Shown: positions 30,491 to 38,949 of the stretch, one piece after another
Layout of the letters: each line of letters starts with the position of its first letter
Position numbering within the stretch: the stretch's first letter is position 1
DNA from: Bacillota bacterium
GTDB lineage: Bacteria; Bacillota_C; Negativicutes; JAEYSJ01
Reading direction: 5' to 3'
DNA length: 45,141 bases
Assembly: GCA_023434855.1 (NCBI GenBank)
Contig: JAEYSJ010000370.1
Span: 1-45,141 of the forward strand
Translations under genes and position numbers: made by a program
Notes under the pieces: model-generated
The model's database searches: none
Seen by the model: the letters and a program-made list of their open reading frames with translations, nothing else
Told to the model about the DNA's origin: nothing

Positions 30491-33126
30491 ATGAATCCAT
30501 ATATACTTTTTTTTTACCAAATAGACCGTTCAAGCCTACCTTATGTTGGCGGCAAAGGGGCCAATCTAGGTGAAATCACTCAGGCCGGCTTTCCCGTACC
30601 CGGCGGGTTTTGCGTCACAACTCACGCCTATAAGGACTTCATTGCAACGAGTTCAAAGATGGCTATATTCTTTAATGAACTTGCCACAATCAGTCCAGCC
30701 AATATAAATCAACTCAGAGAATTGGGTGACCGTATCCGTATTCACTTGCAGCAATTACCGATACCCGCTTCCGTTAGCGATGCAATTATTCAAGCATGGA
30801 GTAAACAAGGAACGGAGTATTCTTACGCGATCCGTTCCAGTGCGACCGCCGAAGATTTACCGAATGCCTCCTTTGCTGGACAGCAGGATACCTATTTAAA
30901 TATTAAGGGCCGGGAGGAACTGCTGCAACATGTTCGTAAATGCTGGGCATCTTTATTCACGGATCGCGCCATTGCCTACCGGGCCAGAAACGGTTTTGAT
31001 CATCGTGAGGTGCATCTGTCGGTAGTTGTTCAACAAATGGTTATTCCGGATGTTTCCGGGATTATGTTTACCGCTGATCCAGTAGACGGAAATCGTACGG
31101 TTGTTTCTGTTGATGCCAGCTTCGGTTTGGGAGAGGCAATGGTATCCGGGTTGGTATCCGCCGACCTATACAAAGTAAAAGATCATACTATTATTAGTAA
31201 AAAAGTATCAGCCAAGAAAATAGCTATTTATTCTTTGCCTGATGGCGGTACAGTCACCAAAGAGCTGCCGCTGGCACAACAAGAAGAGCAAGCCCTAACG
31301 GATCAACAAATTATCGAACTTGCCGCCTTGGGAAAGCGAATTGAGCAGTACTATGGTAAACCACAGGATATTGAATTTTGTATGACAAATAGTGAATTTT
31401 TTGTCGTTCAGAGCCGCCCTATTACCACGCTATATCCTTTGCCGGACACTCCGCCGCGACCATTACGGGTGCTATTATCATTTGGTCATGTCCAAATGGC
31501 AACCGATGCAATGAAGCCGTTAGGTTTGTCGGTACTGAGGATCCTATCTCCTGCCAGTATATTCAAGGAGGCAGGAGGGAGAATTTTTATTGATATTACG
31601 GACATTCTTCATTACAAAATAGCGCGTATCGTGTTCCCAAAACTATTGATGAATGCCGATGAAGCTATGAGCCGTGCTGTGGAGACAATCGTAAAACGAC
31701 CTGAGTTTCTTGCCGAACACTTGTCAATAAATACAAAGTTCTTCGCTCCCATCCGAAGGGTAGTCGCGTCCATTATAAAGAAAGCCTGGATCAACTTTGT
31801 ACCGGTGATCCAAGACTTGCAATATTTCAGGTAGAAAGCTTCATGCGGGAAAGGATTGATCAGACCAAGCAATCCCTCAACCAGGTACAAGGCGCCGAAT
31901 GTATAAAAGCAATTCATCAACAACTAGATACTCTACTTCTGGATGTCATAAACAGGATTATACCGTATGTTGCCGCAGGGGTTATTGCCGGTACTCTGCT
32001 GAAAAAAATAATTACTCGCAAGTTCAAAGACATCACGGAGATTAACAAGCTAAACAAGTCGCTTCCTGGTAATGTAACCAGCGAAATGGGGCTGGAGCTT
32101 GGCGACTTGGCCGATGTACTGCGCGAATTACCCGAGGTTCAGGCGTATCTAAAAGCTGCAAGGGACCAAACCTTTTATGTAGGACTTGACCACGTTCCCG
32201 GTGGGAAAACTTTCAGGCAAGCTTTTGAAACCTTCATTGGCAAATATGGCATGAGATGCCCTGGAGAAATTGACCTGACGAATCCCCGCTGGTATGAAGC
32301 TCCTAACCAATTAACATCGGCACTCCTCAGCCATATACGAAGTCTAAAATCAGGTGAACACAGACACCGTTTTGCTGAGGGAGAGAAAGAAGCGGAAGCA
32401 GCCGCGCAGCATATTTTGGGCGCAGCCGAAGGTTGCTACCTTAAAAGAAAGATTCTTACACGCTTAATTACCGTATTTCGCAACACAGGGGGACTTCGGG
32501 AACACCACAAATATTTACTTGTCGCCATAATGAGCGAGTGCAAGAAAACGATTATGGCCGAAGCGGATGTGCTTGTACAAAAAGGAGTATTGGCACAGGC
32601 GGAAGATATCTATTATCTGAGTTTAGAAGAAATTACCCAATTATCGAAAAACGATATTGCGGAAAAATTTTCAGAATTGATTGCCAAACGCAAAGAGCAA
32701 TATCAATGGCACCAGAGCTTAAAGCCACCGCGCGTAATGACAAGCGAAGGGGAAATTGTAGTGATTCCTGCGAACAGAGGACCTGTTCCCGAGGGTACAC
32801 TTATTGGCAGTCCTGTTTCAGCAGGAGTCGCCGAGGGGATAGCTCGTGTTATTTTCAGACCGGAGAATGCTGTCTTAAATGAAGGCGAAATTCTTGTCGC
32901 GCCACATACCGACCCCGGATGGACGCCTTTATTTCCATCCGCAATTGCCATAATTACCGAAGTAGGAGGACTAATGACTCATGGGGCAGTCGTAGCCCGT
33001 GAATACGGTATTCCCGCAGTGGTTGGGGTCGATGATGCAACAACACTGATCAAAGATGGACAAAGAATACGGGTGGACGGCGATCAAGGCTATGTAGTAC
33101 TATTGGACGGTGAAAAGGTCGGTTAG
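30491..33126 (+). pseudogene. Rifampin phosphotransferase/PEP-synthase-like gene, frameshifted
   Basis: Two frames (30491-31834 and from about 31830 to 33126) join into one roughly 878-residue protein of standard length if one base is restored near 31827. The N-terminal ATP-grasp part has VGGKGANLGEI, YAIRSSATAEDLPNASFAGQ and ASFGLGEAMVSG; the middle part fits the Rph drug-binding domain; the C-terminal swivel domain has catalytic His in GGLMTHGAVVAREYGIPAVVG. The pattern follows Bacillus Pps/Rph along its length. Such enzymes inactivate rifamycins by ATP-dependent phosphorylation. The break may be a real mutation or a sequencing error. Confidence 0.85.
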
Positions 33127-33222
33127 GATTGCGTGCAAAGATTTGGTTTATCGTTTGCTCGGAAAAATAGTTGAACTATGGATAGTAAAAGGCTATTAAA
33201 TAATTATGTGAGAAGGAGAAAA

Positions 33223-33777
33223 ATGAAAAAAATTGTTGTTCTCAACGGAAGCCCGCACCAACAAGGAAATACAATGAAGTTAGTTAATCACGTAATTAGA
33301 GATTTTGAAAATAGCGATGTCAAGGTGAAAGAGTATCAATTGAATAGGATGAACATTAAAGGATGCCAAGGCTGTTATGCTTGCAAAAAAGATGGAACTT
33401 GTGTTTTGCAAGATGACATGAAAGCAGTTCTAGGTGATATAAAAAATGCCGATGGAGTTATACTTGCAACACCGGTATATATGGGGCAGATGACGGCGCA
33501 ATTGAAGATTGCAGTCGATCGTTTTTACTCTTTCTCTAAAATGGATTTTTCCAGTTTCTTGGAGTCAAATAAAAAAGTGCTGCTGGTCATAACACAGGGG
33601 AGCCCGGTTCTTTCAGCATTTGGCCAATATTTTGATAGTGTTATGAAAGTGCTCTCTGTCATTGGCTTTGGGGATTCTAATCTTCTTATTGAAGGCGGCG
33701 TAGCTGCATCGGGAGAGTTAATAAATCTAAAGGATAAGGCAAATGCTAAGTTAATGATGAAATGGTTAATCGAATAG
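33223..33777 (+). CDS. Flavodoxin-like NAD(P)H-dependent FMN reductase (copy C)
   Basis: The product has 184 residues from ATG 33223 after AAGGAG; an upstream in-frame ATG at 33178 lacks a ribosome site. IVVLNGSPHQQGNTMKLV is the FMN loop; IKGCQGCYACKKDGTCVLQD the Cys-rich segment; LATPVYMGQMTAQLKIAVDR the flavin contact. Its 3' end is the source sequence for the scar at 29711. It follows the phosphotransferase gene by about 95 bp. Confidence 0.88.
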   Translation: MKKIVVLNGSPHQQGNTMKLVNHVIRDFENSDVKVKEYQLNRMNIKGCQGCYACKKDGTCVLQDDMKAVLGDIKNADGVILATPVYMGQMTAQLKIAVDRFYSFSKMDFSSFLESNKKVLLVITQGSPVLSAFGQYFDSVMKVLSVIGFGDSNLLIEGGVAASGELINLKDKANAKLMMKWLIE

Positions 33778-34256
33778 CAAATAAGGGGAACTAACACAGA
33801 ACTTTCTCATGTATCGTACTAACTTGTACCAATTATAGGATTCAGGGGAATACGATTTTATTTTGGAATTACTCTGGAGCGTTAGAAAGTATAGGGAAAT
33901 AGAATCCGCTATATATTTTCGTATTATAGATGTTTCCAGTTTAGAAGTAAGCATTTTGCATACTTCTTTTTTTATATTTTCAAGTAGCGTCAGCCTAGCC
34001 TCGGTAAGGTTCATTTTAATTATCCGGCGATCCTGATTATCAAATTTTCTTTAGACAATTCCGATTTTTTGAGGTAATCAATGGATAAGTCAAAGACTCC
34101 GGGTGAAAACAAATTTGCACCCTGCTCTGGCGTTTTTCCGTTCTCGCAGTTATCGGCGTGCTTGTAAATAAGTTTACACAAAACTGTAACAAAGTTGTAA
34201 ACTACTCATGCTATGGTAATGGAATATAACAAACATACAAATATGGAGGTTTTTTT
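33778..34256. other. Gene-poor stretch before tolC
   Basis: No supported gene. A minus-strand frame of 82 codons (33766-34014) lacks a ribosome site. From 34079, MDKSKTPGENKFAP and then, in another frame, LWRFSVLAVIGVLVNKF look like a decayed N-terminus of a membrane protein. A dyad GTTTAC...GTAAAC (34172-34202) lies in the tolC promoter area and might bind a TetR-type regulator. Confidence 0.4.
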
Positions 34257-35549
34257 ATGAATGTGTATCAGCGTTGTCTATTATTGCTTGGCCCAGTTAT
34301 TTTAGGAATAGCTTTAAGCCATTCCGTGTTTGCAGCTCCTGTTGAACTCACATTGGATGACAGCATTGCATTGGCCTTAAAAAACAACTACGACATTAAA
34401 TACGCGAAAGCATCCAGGGAAAAGTCTTATTGGGCCTGGAAAGAAGCGCAGAAGAATAAAGGGGTATCCGTCACTTATACGCATACAGACGAACGTTATA
34501 ACACGCCGCCTACTTCTTATTCATCTACATATACTTATACGAATGATTTTGACAACCAGCTTGCGCTCACTCTCCCCATTTATTCCGGGGGTAAATTAGA
34601 GAGTCAAATTGAGCAGGCCAAGCTTGACCTTACGGTAGCCGATCTTGATATTGAAGCAACCAAACAGCAACTGAGACAGACAATAATTACCGACTACTTT
34701 ACTGTGTTGGAATACCACAATGAAGTGCAGGTTGATCAGGATACAGTAAAGAACTATGAGGATCATTTAAATTTAGTTAACCAGAAATTTGACCTGGGCA
34801 TGGTGGCTAAGACAGATATTTTATCAAGCCAGGTCAATTTGGCTAAGGCTCAGGATACCTTAATTAAAGCGCAAAACAACTATAATAACGCTGTAGCTGC
34901 GCTGAATAACGCTATTTGTCTGTCGCATGATACTGAGTTAAAGCTGAAGGATGACTTTAAATATGAAAAGTATTCCTCAACGCTGGAGGAATGTCTTCAA
35001 TATGCGGTAACTCACCGGCCGGAAATAGCACAGTATAAAGCGAAAGTCGCCAGCGCTCAAGACGATGTTAAAATCGCCAAGAGCGGTTATTTACCGACAG
35101 TTGATTTAACTGCTGAACAAGATTGGTATGACTCGCATTTGCCTGGCTCCCAAAACAGCAATTGGCTGCTAAAATTGACTACTTCCTGGAACATATTTGA
35201 TTCCGGTCTGACTGGTGCAAAAATTAAACAGGCACAGCATAATGTGGACATGGTTTCTGATAAGGCGGATCAGGAACATGATTCAATTTTGTTGTCTGTG
35301 CGTCAGTACTATTTAAGTATGCACGAAGCGGAAAAGCGGATTGGGACCAACAAAGTATCCGTAGATCAGGCGGAAGAAAATGTCATGATTGAAAAAGCCA
35401 AGTATGAAACCGGAGTAGGCACTAATCTTGATCTTCTTGATGCCATTTTGTCCCTTGATTCTGCCAAAAAAGACTATATCCAGGCTTTGTATGACTATAA
35501 TACCAATAAAGCAGAACTGGAAACAGCAATGGGAGTGTCGGCGAAATAA
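34257..35549 (+). CDS. TolC-family outer-membrane efflux protein
   Basis: The 430-residue protein starts after ATGGAGG. A signal peptide (about residues 1-26, ending VFAAP) is followed by two outer-membrane factor repeats: ELTLDDSIALALKNN opening the first, LPIYSGGKLESQIEQAKLDL, the coiled-coil region DLGMVAKTDILSSQVNLAKAQ, and the second repeat with SWNIFDSGLTGAKIKQAQHN and YETGVGTNLDLLDA. It forms the trimeric exit duct of tripartite efflux or type I secretion. Its presence argues for a diderm envelope. The following adaptor gene is truncated, so its partner pump is missing here. Confidence 0.92.
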   Translation: MNVYQRCLLLLGPVILGIALSHSVFAAPVELTLDDSIALALKNNYDIKYAKASREKSYWAWKEAQKNKGVSVTYTHTDERYNTPPTSYSSTYTYTNDFDNQLALTLPIYSGGKLESQIEQAKLDLTVADLDIEATKQQLRQTIITDYFTVLEYHNEVQVDQDTVKNYEDHLNLVNQKFDLGMVAKTDILSSQVNLAKAQDTLIKAQNNYNNAVAALNNAICLSHDTELKLKDDFKYEKYSSTLEECLQYAVTHRPEIAQYKAKVASAQDDVKIAKSGYLPTVDLTAEQDWYDSHLPGSQNSNWLLKLTTSWNIFDSGLTGAKIKQAQHNVDMVSDKADQEHDSILLSVRQYYLSMHEAEKRIGTNKVSVDQAEENVMIEKAKYETGVGTNLDLLDAILSLDSAKKDYIQALYDYNTNKAELETAMGVSAK

Positions 35550-35571
35550 TCATAAATAGGAGGAGCAGCAA

Positions 35572-35853
35572 ATGATCATCAAACCATCCAAGAAACTATA
35601 TGTCGGACTAATCATATTAATTGGTATGGCTGGATTTGCCGTTATGCGCAGCGGGATTTTCTCAAAATCACAACCTGTCCAGGGTATGCCGCAAGTGGTA
35701 GAAGTGAAGGCAATGCAAGTCATCCAGCGTGATACTTCGATCAACTATGAATATGTCGGGAAAGTTACGTCTAAAGATGAAGTGAAAATTATGTCCAAGA
35801 TTTCAGGCAGTTTGTCCACTAAGCTCTACAGTATAGGCCGGTCCGACATTTGA
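35572..35853 (+). pseudogene. Truncated efflux periplasmic adaptor (RND/HlyD-type)
   Basis: It starts after AGGAGGAGC with an N-terminal membrane anchor (YVGLIILIGMAGFAVM) and the adaptor hallmark YEYVGKVTSKDEVKIMSKISG. After about residue 80 the match stops; the last residues (STKLYSIGRSDI) are read from sequence belonging to the opposite-strand FlxA-like gene. An intact adaptor has about 350-400 residues. A deletion has removed the rest and presumably the pump gene. Confidence 0.82.
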
Positions 35854-36096
35854 AGCTGTCGAAGTGTTCTGCGTACTGCTGGAAGATTCTTGTTCTGTTA
35901 TTTATTGTTCTATTTCAGTTAATTGTTGCTGAAGTTGTTTAATCTCTGTTTCATTCTTTTTTGCGCCTTCTTCTTGCAGTTTTTTAATTTCATTTTCAAT
36001 CTTTTGTTCCTTAGTTTGCAAAGTTGATAGACTACTATTGGAAGTGCTTGTACCTGTTGATTGAGCGGAACTACCGCTTACAGATGAGATGCTCAT
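35830..36096 (-). pseudogene. FlxA-like coiled-coil protein with an in-frame stop
   Basis: It starts at 36096 after AAGGAGGTG. A Ser/Thr-rich N-terminus (MSISSVSGSSAQSTGTST) leads to a coiled coil (TKEQKIENEIKKLQEEGAKK, QLQQQLTEIEQ). A TAA at 35902-35904 stops translation after 64 residues, but the same frame continues ITEQESSSSTQNTSTASNVG to the adaptor junction. One base change (CAA to TAA) would explain the stop. The truncated 64-residue form could still be made. Confidence 0.6.
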
Positions 36097-36372
36097 GATA
36101 TTTCACCTCCTTTTCAATAATTATTTTTGTTATCGAAACATGAAGTTTAAATTCTCTTTAGATTTTTGATGAATTTTGCAAGAACTGTTCATTTTTCTGT
36201 ATATGTTTTACATCTTCTCCCATGATATAAGTATAATTCTGTAACATAAACCGACTTTCCACTTTGTGGGGGAATATGGTATATTGCTCACCGGGCATGG
36301 TGAGAAAACATTAGCTTTTTGAGGCTGTCATTTTTCATAATAACACCGTATCACCGGGAATAACAACAAAAG
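36097..36372. other. AT-rich intergenic stretch
   Basis: No gene supported. It contains a small hairpin CTCACC-GGGCAT-GGTGAG (36287-36304) preceded by TATATT, and nothing recognisable as a riboswitch. Confidence 0.5.
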
Positions 36373-36411
36373 AGGCCTAAACCCTGAGAAAGATAGGGTT
36401 TAGGCCTTTTT
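36373..36411 (+). terminator. Intrinsic terminator
   Basis: Perfect 13-bp arms AGGCCTAAACCCT / AGGGTTTAGGCCT (36373-36385, 36395-36407) with a 9-nt loop and T run. No plus-strand gene is directly upstream, so the gene it served has probably been lost. Confidence 0.85.
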
Positions 36412-36414
36412 GGT

Positions 36415-36640
36415 TTAAACAGACACACGCTGGCAAGAAACCGGTGTGCGATATAAAAACCATTGTTGAATAATCTGGACAAAATTACTTACTACCCAGT
36501 ACAAACCCAGACCTGATGGAAATCGTATCGTCATATATCCGATAAAAAAGGGCATAACCATTAGCATTAATTTAAGGAATACCATTCTTCTTACAATCTT
36601 CTGATTTAAGTATTGACAGAATTTGTGGCAAAAGTGCGGA
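36415..36640 (-). pseudogene. C-terminal remnant of a YidC/Oxa1 insertase
   Basis: On the minus strand the frame ending at TAA 36415-36417 reads LMLMVMPFFIGYMTIRFPSG, then LGLYWVVSNFVQIIQQWFLY. This is the signature last TM hairpin of YidC (FPSGLxLYW, then the SNxxxIxQQ stretch). Upstream the match fades within about 25 residues and there is no start or ribosome site. The normal gene neighbours (rnpA, jag, mnmE) are absent, so this is a stray copy. Confidence 0.8.
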
Positions 36641-36691
36641 CGAATTTGGATTAAACCTGGAATTTTTCAGGAGGATGCAAAGGGGAAGTTA

Positions 36692-36751
36692 TTATTGACA
36701 TATGCCAATAACTAGTATAATATAACAATATAATGGACATATGTCAATAAC
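36692..36751 (+). promoter_or_regulatory. Promoter with paired CATATG palindromes before the DUF134 gene
   Basis: TTATTGACATATGCCAATAA (36692-36711) is a near-perfect palindrome overlapping a TTGACA -35 box; GGACATATGTCAATAAC (36735-36751) repeats the motif 39 bp downstream. TATAAT/TAATAT lies between. Two operators flanking a -10 box suggest autorepression, possibly by the DUF134 protein. Confidence 0.6.
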
Positions 36752-36848
36752 TGACATGGCTGAGATGAACGTGCCTAAAGGAGCATTTAACAGTCAAAAG
36801 CGGCTGAGAGTCCTTATCGCTTTTGTTAGAATATGAGGTGAATTTATT

Positions 36849-37217
36849 ATGCCAAGGCCGAGAAAATGGAGAAAAGTATGCAGTCTGCCAGAAAGCAATG
36901 AATTTGGCCCCCTTGCCCCCCGGATTCACCAAGAGTATCTTCTGATGATGACTATCGATGAATATGAAGCGATACGCTTGATTGACTTACAAGGTTTTAC
37001 CCAGGAAGAATGTGCCGAGCAAATGAGAATTGCTCGTACGACCGTTCAACGGATATACAACGATGCCCGGAAGAAACTGGCGGATTCTTTGGTTAACGGA
37101 AAAGTGCTAAAGATTGTGGGAGGGGATTATCAGCTTTGTGATGGCCTTGAAAAATCTTGCGGGTGTGGTGGATGCTATAGGCATAGATACGGTGAGGGAT
37201 TCAGGAAAGAGGAATGA
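36849..37217 (+). CDS. DUF134 helix-turn-helix protein with a Cys cluster
   Basis: The 122-residue protein starts ATG after GAGGTGAA. The N-terminus is PRPRKWRKV, the DUF134 signature; the central helix-turn-helix ([40 protein letters not shown]) resembles sigma-70 region 4. The C-terminus has [10 protein letters not shown], a probable metal or cluster site. Family members are usually next to NifX/NifB-type or molybdenum-related genes. It precedes fmdE-like and DUF364 genes and may regulate them in response to metal or redox state. Confidence 0.88.
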   Translation: MPRPRKWRKVCSLPESNEFGPLAPRIHQEYLLMMTIDEYEAIRLIDLQGFTQEECAEQMRIARTTVQRIYNDARKKLADSLVNGKVLKIVGGDYQLCDGLEKSCGCGGCYRHRYGEGFRKEE

Positions 37218-37410
37218 TTGAAGCAAGCTTAAAAAATGAAGCAATTAATGAGAGTCTAGAGTTTGTAAATAATAAGGAAAATACGAAGTGAGTTAACTAT
37301 AAGACATAAATCGTTTGTTATTTGGTCAAACAAAATAATAACAAATATTAAAAAATTATAAAGTGGAAGTCTTGGAATTAAGATAAAAGTAATGATTTAA
37401 GGAGGTTAAT
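37218..37410. promoter_or_regulatory. Leader with an inverted repeat before the FmdE gene
   Basis: A 9-bp inverted repeat TTTGTTATT / AATAACAAA (37314-37322, 37337-37345) lies about 65 bp before the FmdE start. No terminator separates it from the DUF134 gene. Its function is unknown. Confidence 0.4.
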
Positions 37411-37935
37411 ATGGATAAACAATTATGGGACAAATGCGTACAATTTCACGGGCATGAGTGCCCTGGTCTGGCTATTGGCTTCAAAGCTTGTGAAGCTGCC
37501 AAAGAAAAATTGGGTATTAAATTTTCAGCAGATGAAGAAGTAGTGTGCGTTACCGAAAATGACGCCTGTGGCGTGGATGCTATCCAGGTTATCACTGGAT
37601 GCAGTATGGGTAAGGGGAATCTCCTATACAGAAAAACCGGCAAACAAGCGTTTAGCTTTTTTAACAGAACAACCGGTGAAGGTATCAGGCTGGTACTAAA
37701 GCCTTTTGAGGGAGAAATGGACAAGCAAGAGCGTCAGGAACGGATACTGAGTGCACCTGCAACGGAGATATTTGCATGTAAGCGGCCGCACTTTACGGTA
37801 CCGGAAGAAGCGAGAATATTTACCACTGTCATTTGTGAAGAGTGTGGTGAAGGTGCTCCGGAGCACAAAATCAGACTGCATGATGGTAAAAAGGTCTGTC
37901 TGGATTGCTTTGTTGACTATGACCGGGGATGGTAA
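37411..37935 (+). CDS. FmdE-family protein
   Basis: The 174-residue protein starts after AAGGAGG. The N-terminal FmdE domain has QFHGHECPGLAIGFKA with conserved His and Cys, then ENDACGVDAIQVITGCSMGKG and the FFNRTTG loop. The C-terminal 35 residues form a zinc ribbon (CEECGEGAPEH, CLDC). FmdE was named from the molybdenum formylmethanofuran dehydrogenase operon; bacterial homologues occur with Mo/W enzymes and are thought to help metal or cofactor handling. It is followed after 17 bp by the DUF364 gene. Confidence 0.92.
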   Translation: MDKQLWDKCVQFHGHECPGLAIGFKACEAAKEKLGIKFSADEEVVCVTENDACGVDAIQVITGCSMGKGNLLYRKTGKQAFSFFNRTTGEGIRLVLKPFEGEMDKQERQERILSAPATEIFACKRPHFTVPEEARIFTTVICEECGEGAPEHKIRLHDGKKVCLDCFVDYDRGW

Positions 37936-37952
37936 ATCTAAGGAGGAGAAAT

Positions 37953-38720
37953 ATGTTATTAACCGTGCAAAAACGATTGGTTGATTTTCTATTGCCTCAC
38001 GCGGAAGGAATGACAACAAATGATGTGCGCATTGGGCTGGGGTACACTGCTGTGAAAATTCAAAGTGGTCATGGGGGAGTGGCGTGGACTCCAAATTCAT
38101 CAGCTCCTTGTTGTACCCATTTTCAAAAAGCCGGGACTCTTGTCGGGCGTCCGGTGAAAGAGTTGCTTAGTATGCTTGGTGATGAGACTTCCGCCTTGGC
38201 ACGGTCGGTCGGTCTGGCTGCGGCGAATGCTTTGCTTGCTTCTTTGCCAAGACCACCTGTTTTACGTGAAGAAGTTATCTCGACGTTGCAAATTACCGCC
38301 GATGATCGGGTAGCTATGGTCGGATATTTCGGCCCGGTAATAACCCAACTACGTAAAATAGGGTGCCGGCTGGAAATCCTAGAATTGAATGCAAAACATA
38401 CGGATACACTCCCGCCTGAAAAAACCGGTGAAGTTCTGGCCGATTGTACCATAGCCATCATTACCGGGACATCACTAATTAATGGGACTTTCCACGAGGT
38501 GATTTCTTTATTGGGACAGCCTCGTGCCGCTGTCTTACTCGGGCCTTCTTCACCTCTATGCGGTGACATTTTCTATGATACGAAGATCACCCATGTCGCA
38601 GGAACCCGGGTACGTGATACGGACGCTGTATTGCGCGTTGTATCAGAAGGAGGCGGTACTATGATCATGAAGCCGTATTTGGATTTTGAATCGGTGCTGA
38701 CAAGACAAGAAAACGTATGA
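37953..38720 (+). CDS. DUF364/DUF4213 domain protein (putative heavy-metal chelation)
   Basis: The product has 255 residues from ATG 37953 after AAGGAGGAG; a longer frame begins inside the preceding gene. The N-terminal DUF4213 part (TNDVRIGLGYTAVKIQ, GRPVKELL, SVGLAAANAL) is followed by DUF364 (about residues 115-250) with RVAMVGYFGPV, DCTIAIITGTSLINGTFHEV and LLGPSSPLCGDIFYD. DUF364 proteins cluster with transition-metal transport and molybdenum genes. It forms an operon with FmdE. Confidence 0.88.
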   Translation: MLLTVQKRLVDFLLPHAEGMTTNDVRIGLGYTAVKIQSGHGGVAWTPNSSAPCCTHFQKAGTLVGRPVKELLSMLGDETSALARSVGLAAANALLASLPRPPVLREEVISTLQITADDRVAMVGYFGPVITQLRKIGCRLEILELNAKHTDTLPPEKTGEVLADCTIAIITGTSLINGTFHEVISLLGQPRAAVLLGPSSPLCGDIFYDTKITHVAGTRVRDTDAVLRVVSEGGGTMIMKPYLDFESVLTRQENV

Positions 38721-38810
38721 GTAGCAGAAAATAGGAAGCGGTGCTAGCTATTGTCAACAAATTAGCCTTTATGGTAGTACTTCAATACATTTAAATAATG
38801 TCGCAGAAAT

Positions 38811-38846
38811 AACACCACTCCAAACTTGATTTTGGGTGGTGTTTTA
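38811..38846 (+). terminator. Terminator of the FmdE-DUF364 operon
   Basis: AACACCACTCCAAA pairs with TTTGGGTGGTGTT (one bulge) around a short loop, followed by T. The arms closely resemble those of the glmS terminator at 7478. Confidence 0.75.
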
Positions 38847-38949
38847 TCTTATTCCGCAATTCAGCATACCACCTATGAACTTCATCAACCGGAAAGCCAT
38901 GGCGGTATCTTTTTATGGTCAAATGCAACAAGACAATATTTATAAGGGG

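Noticed and set aside
33766..34014. Minus-strand frame of 82 codons
   Set aside because: No ribosome site and no family resemblance.
37284..37300. GAGTTAACT resembling the MerR dyad
   Set aside because: There is no TTGAC -35 with 19-bp spacing around it, so it is probably a chance match.
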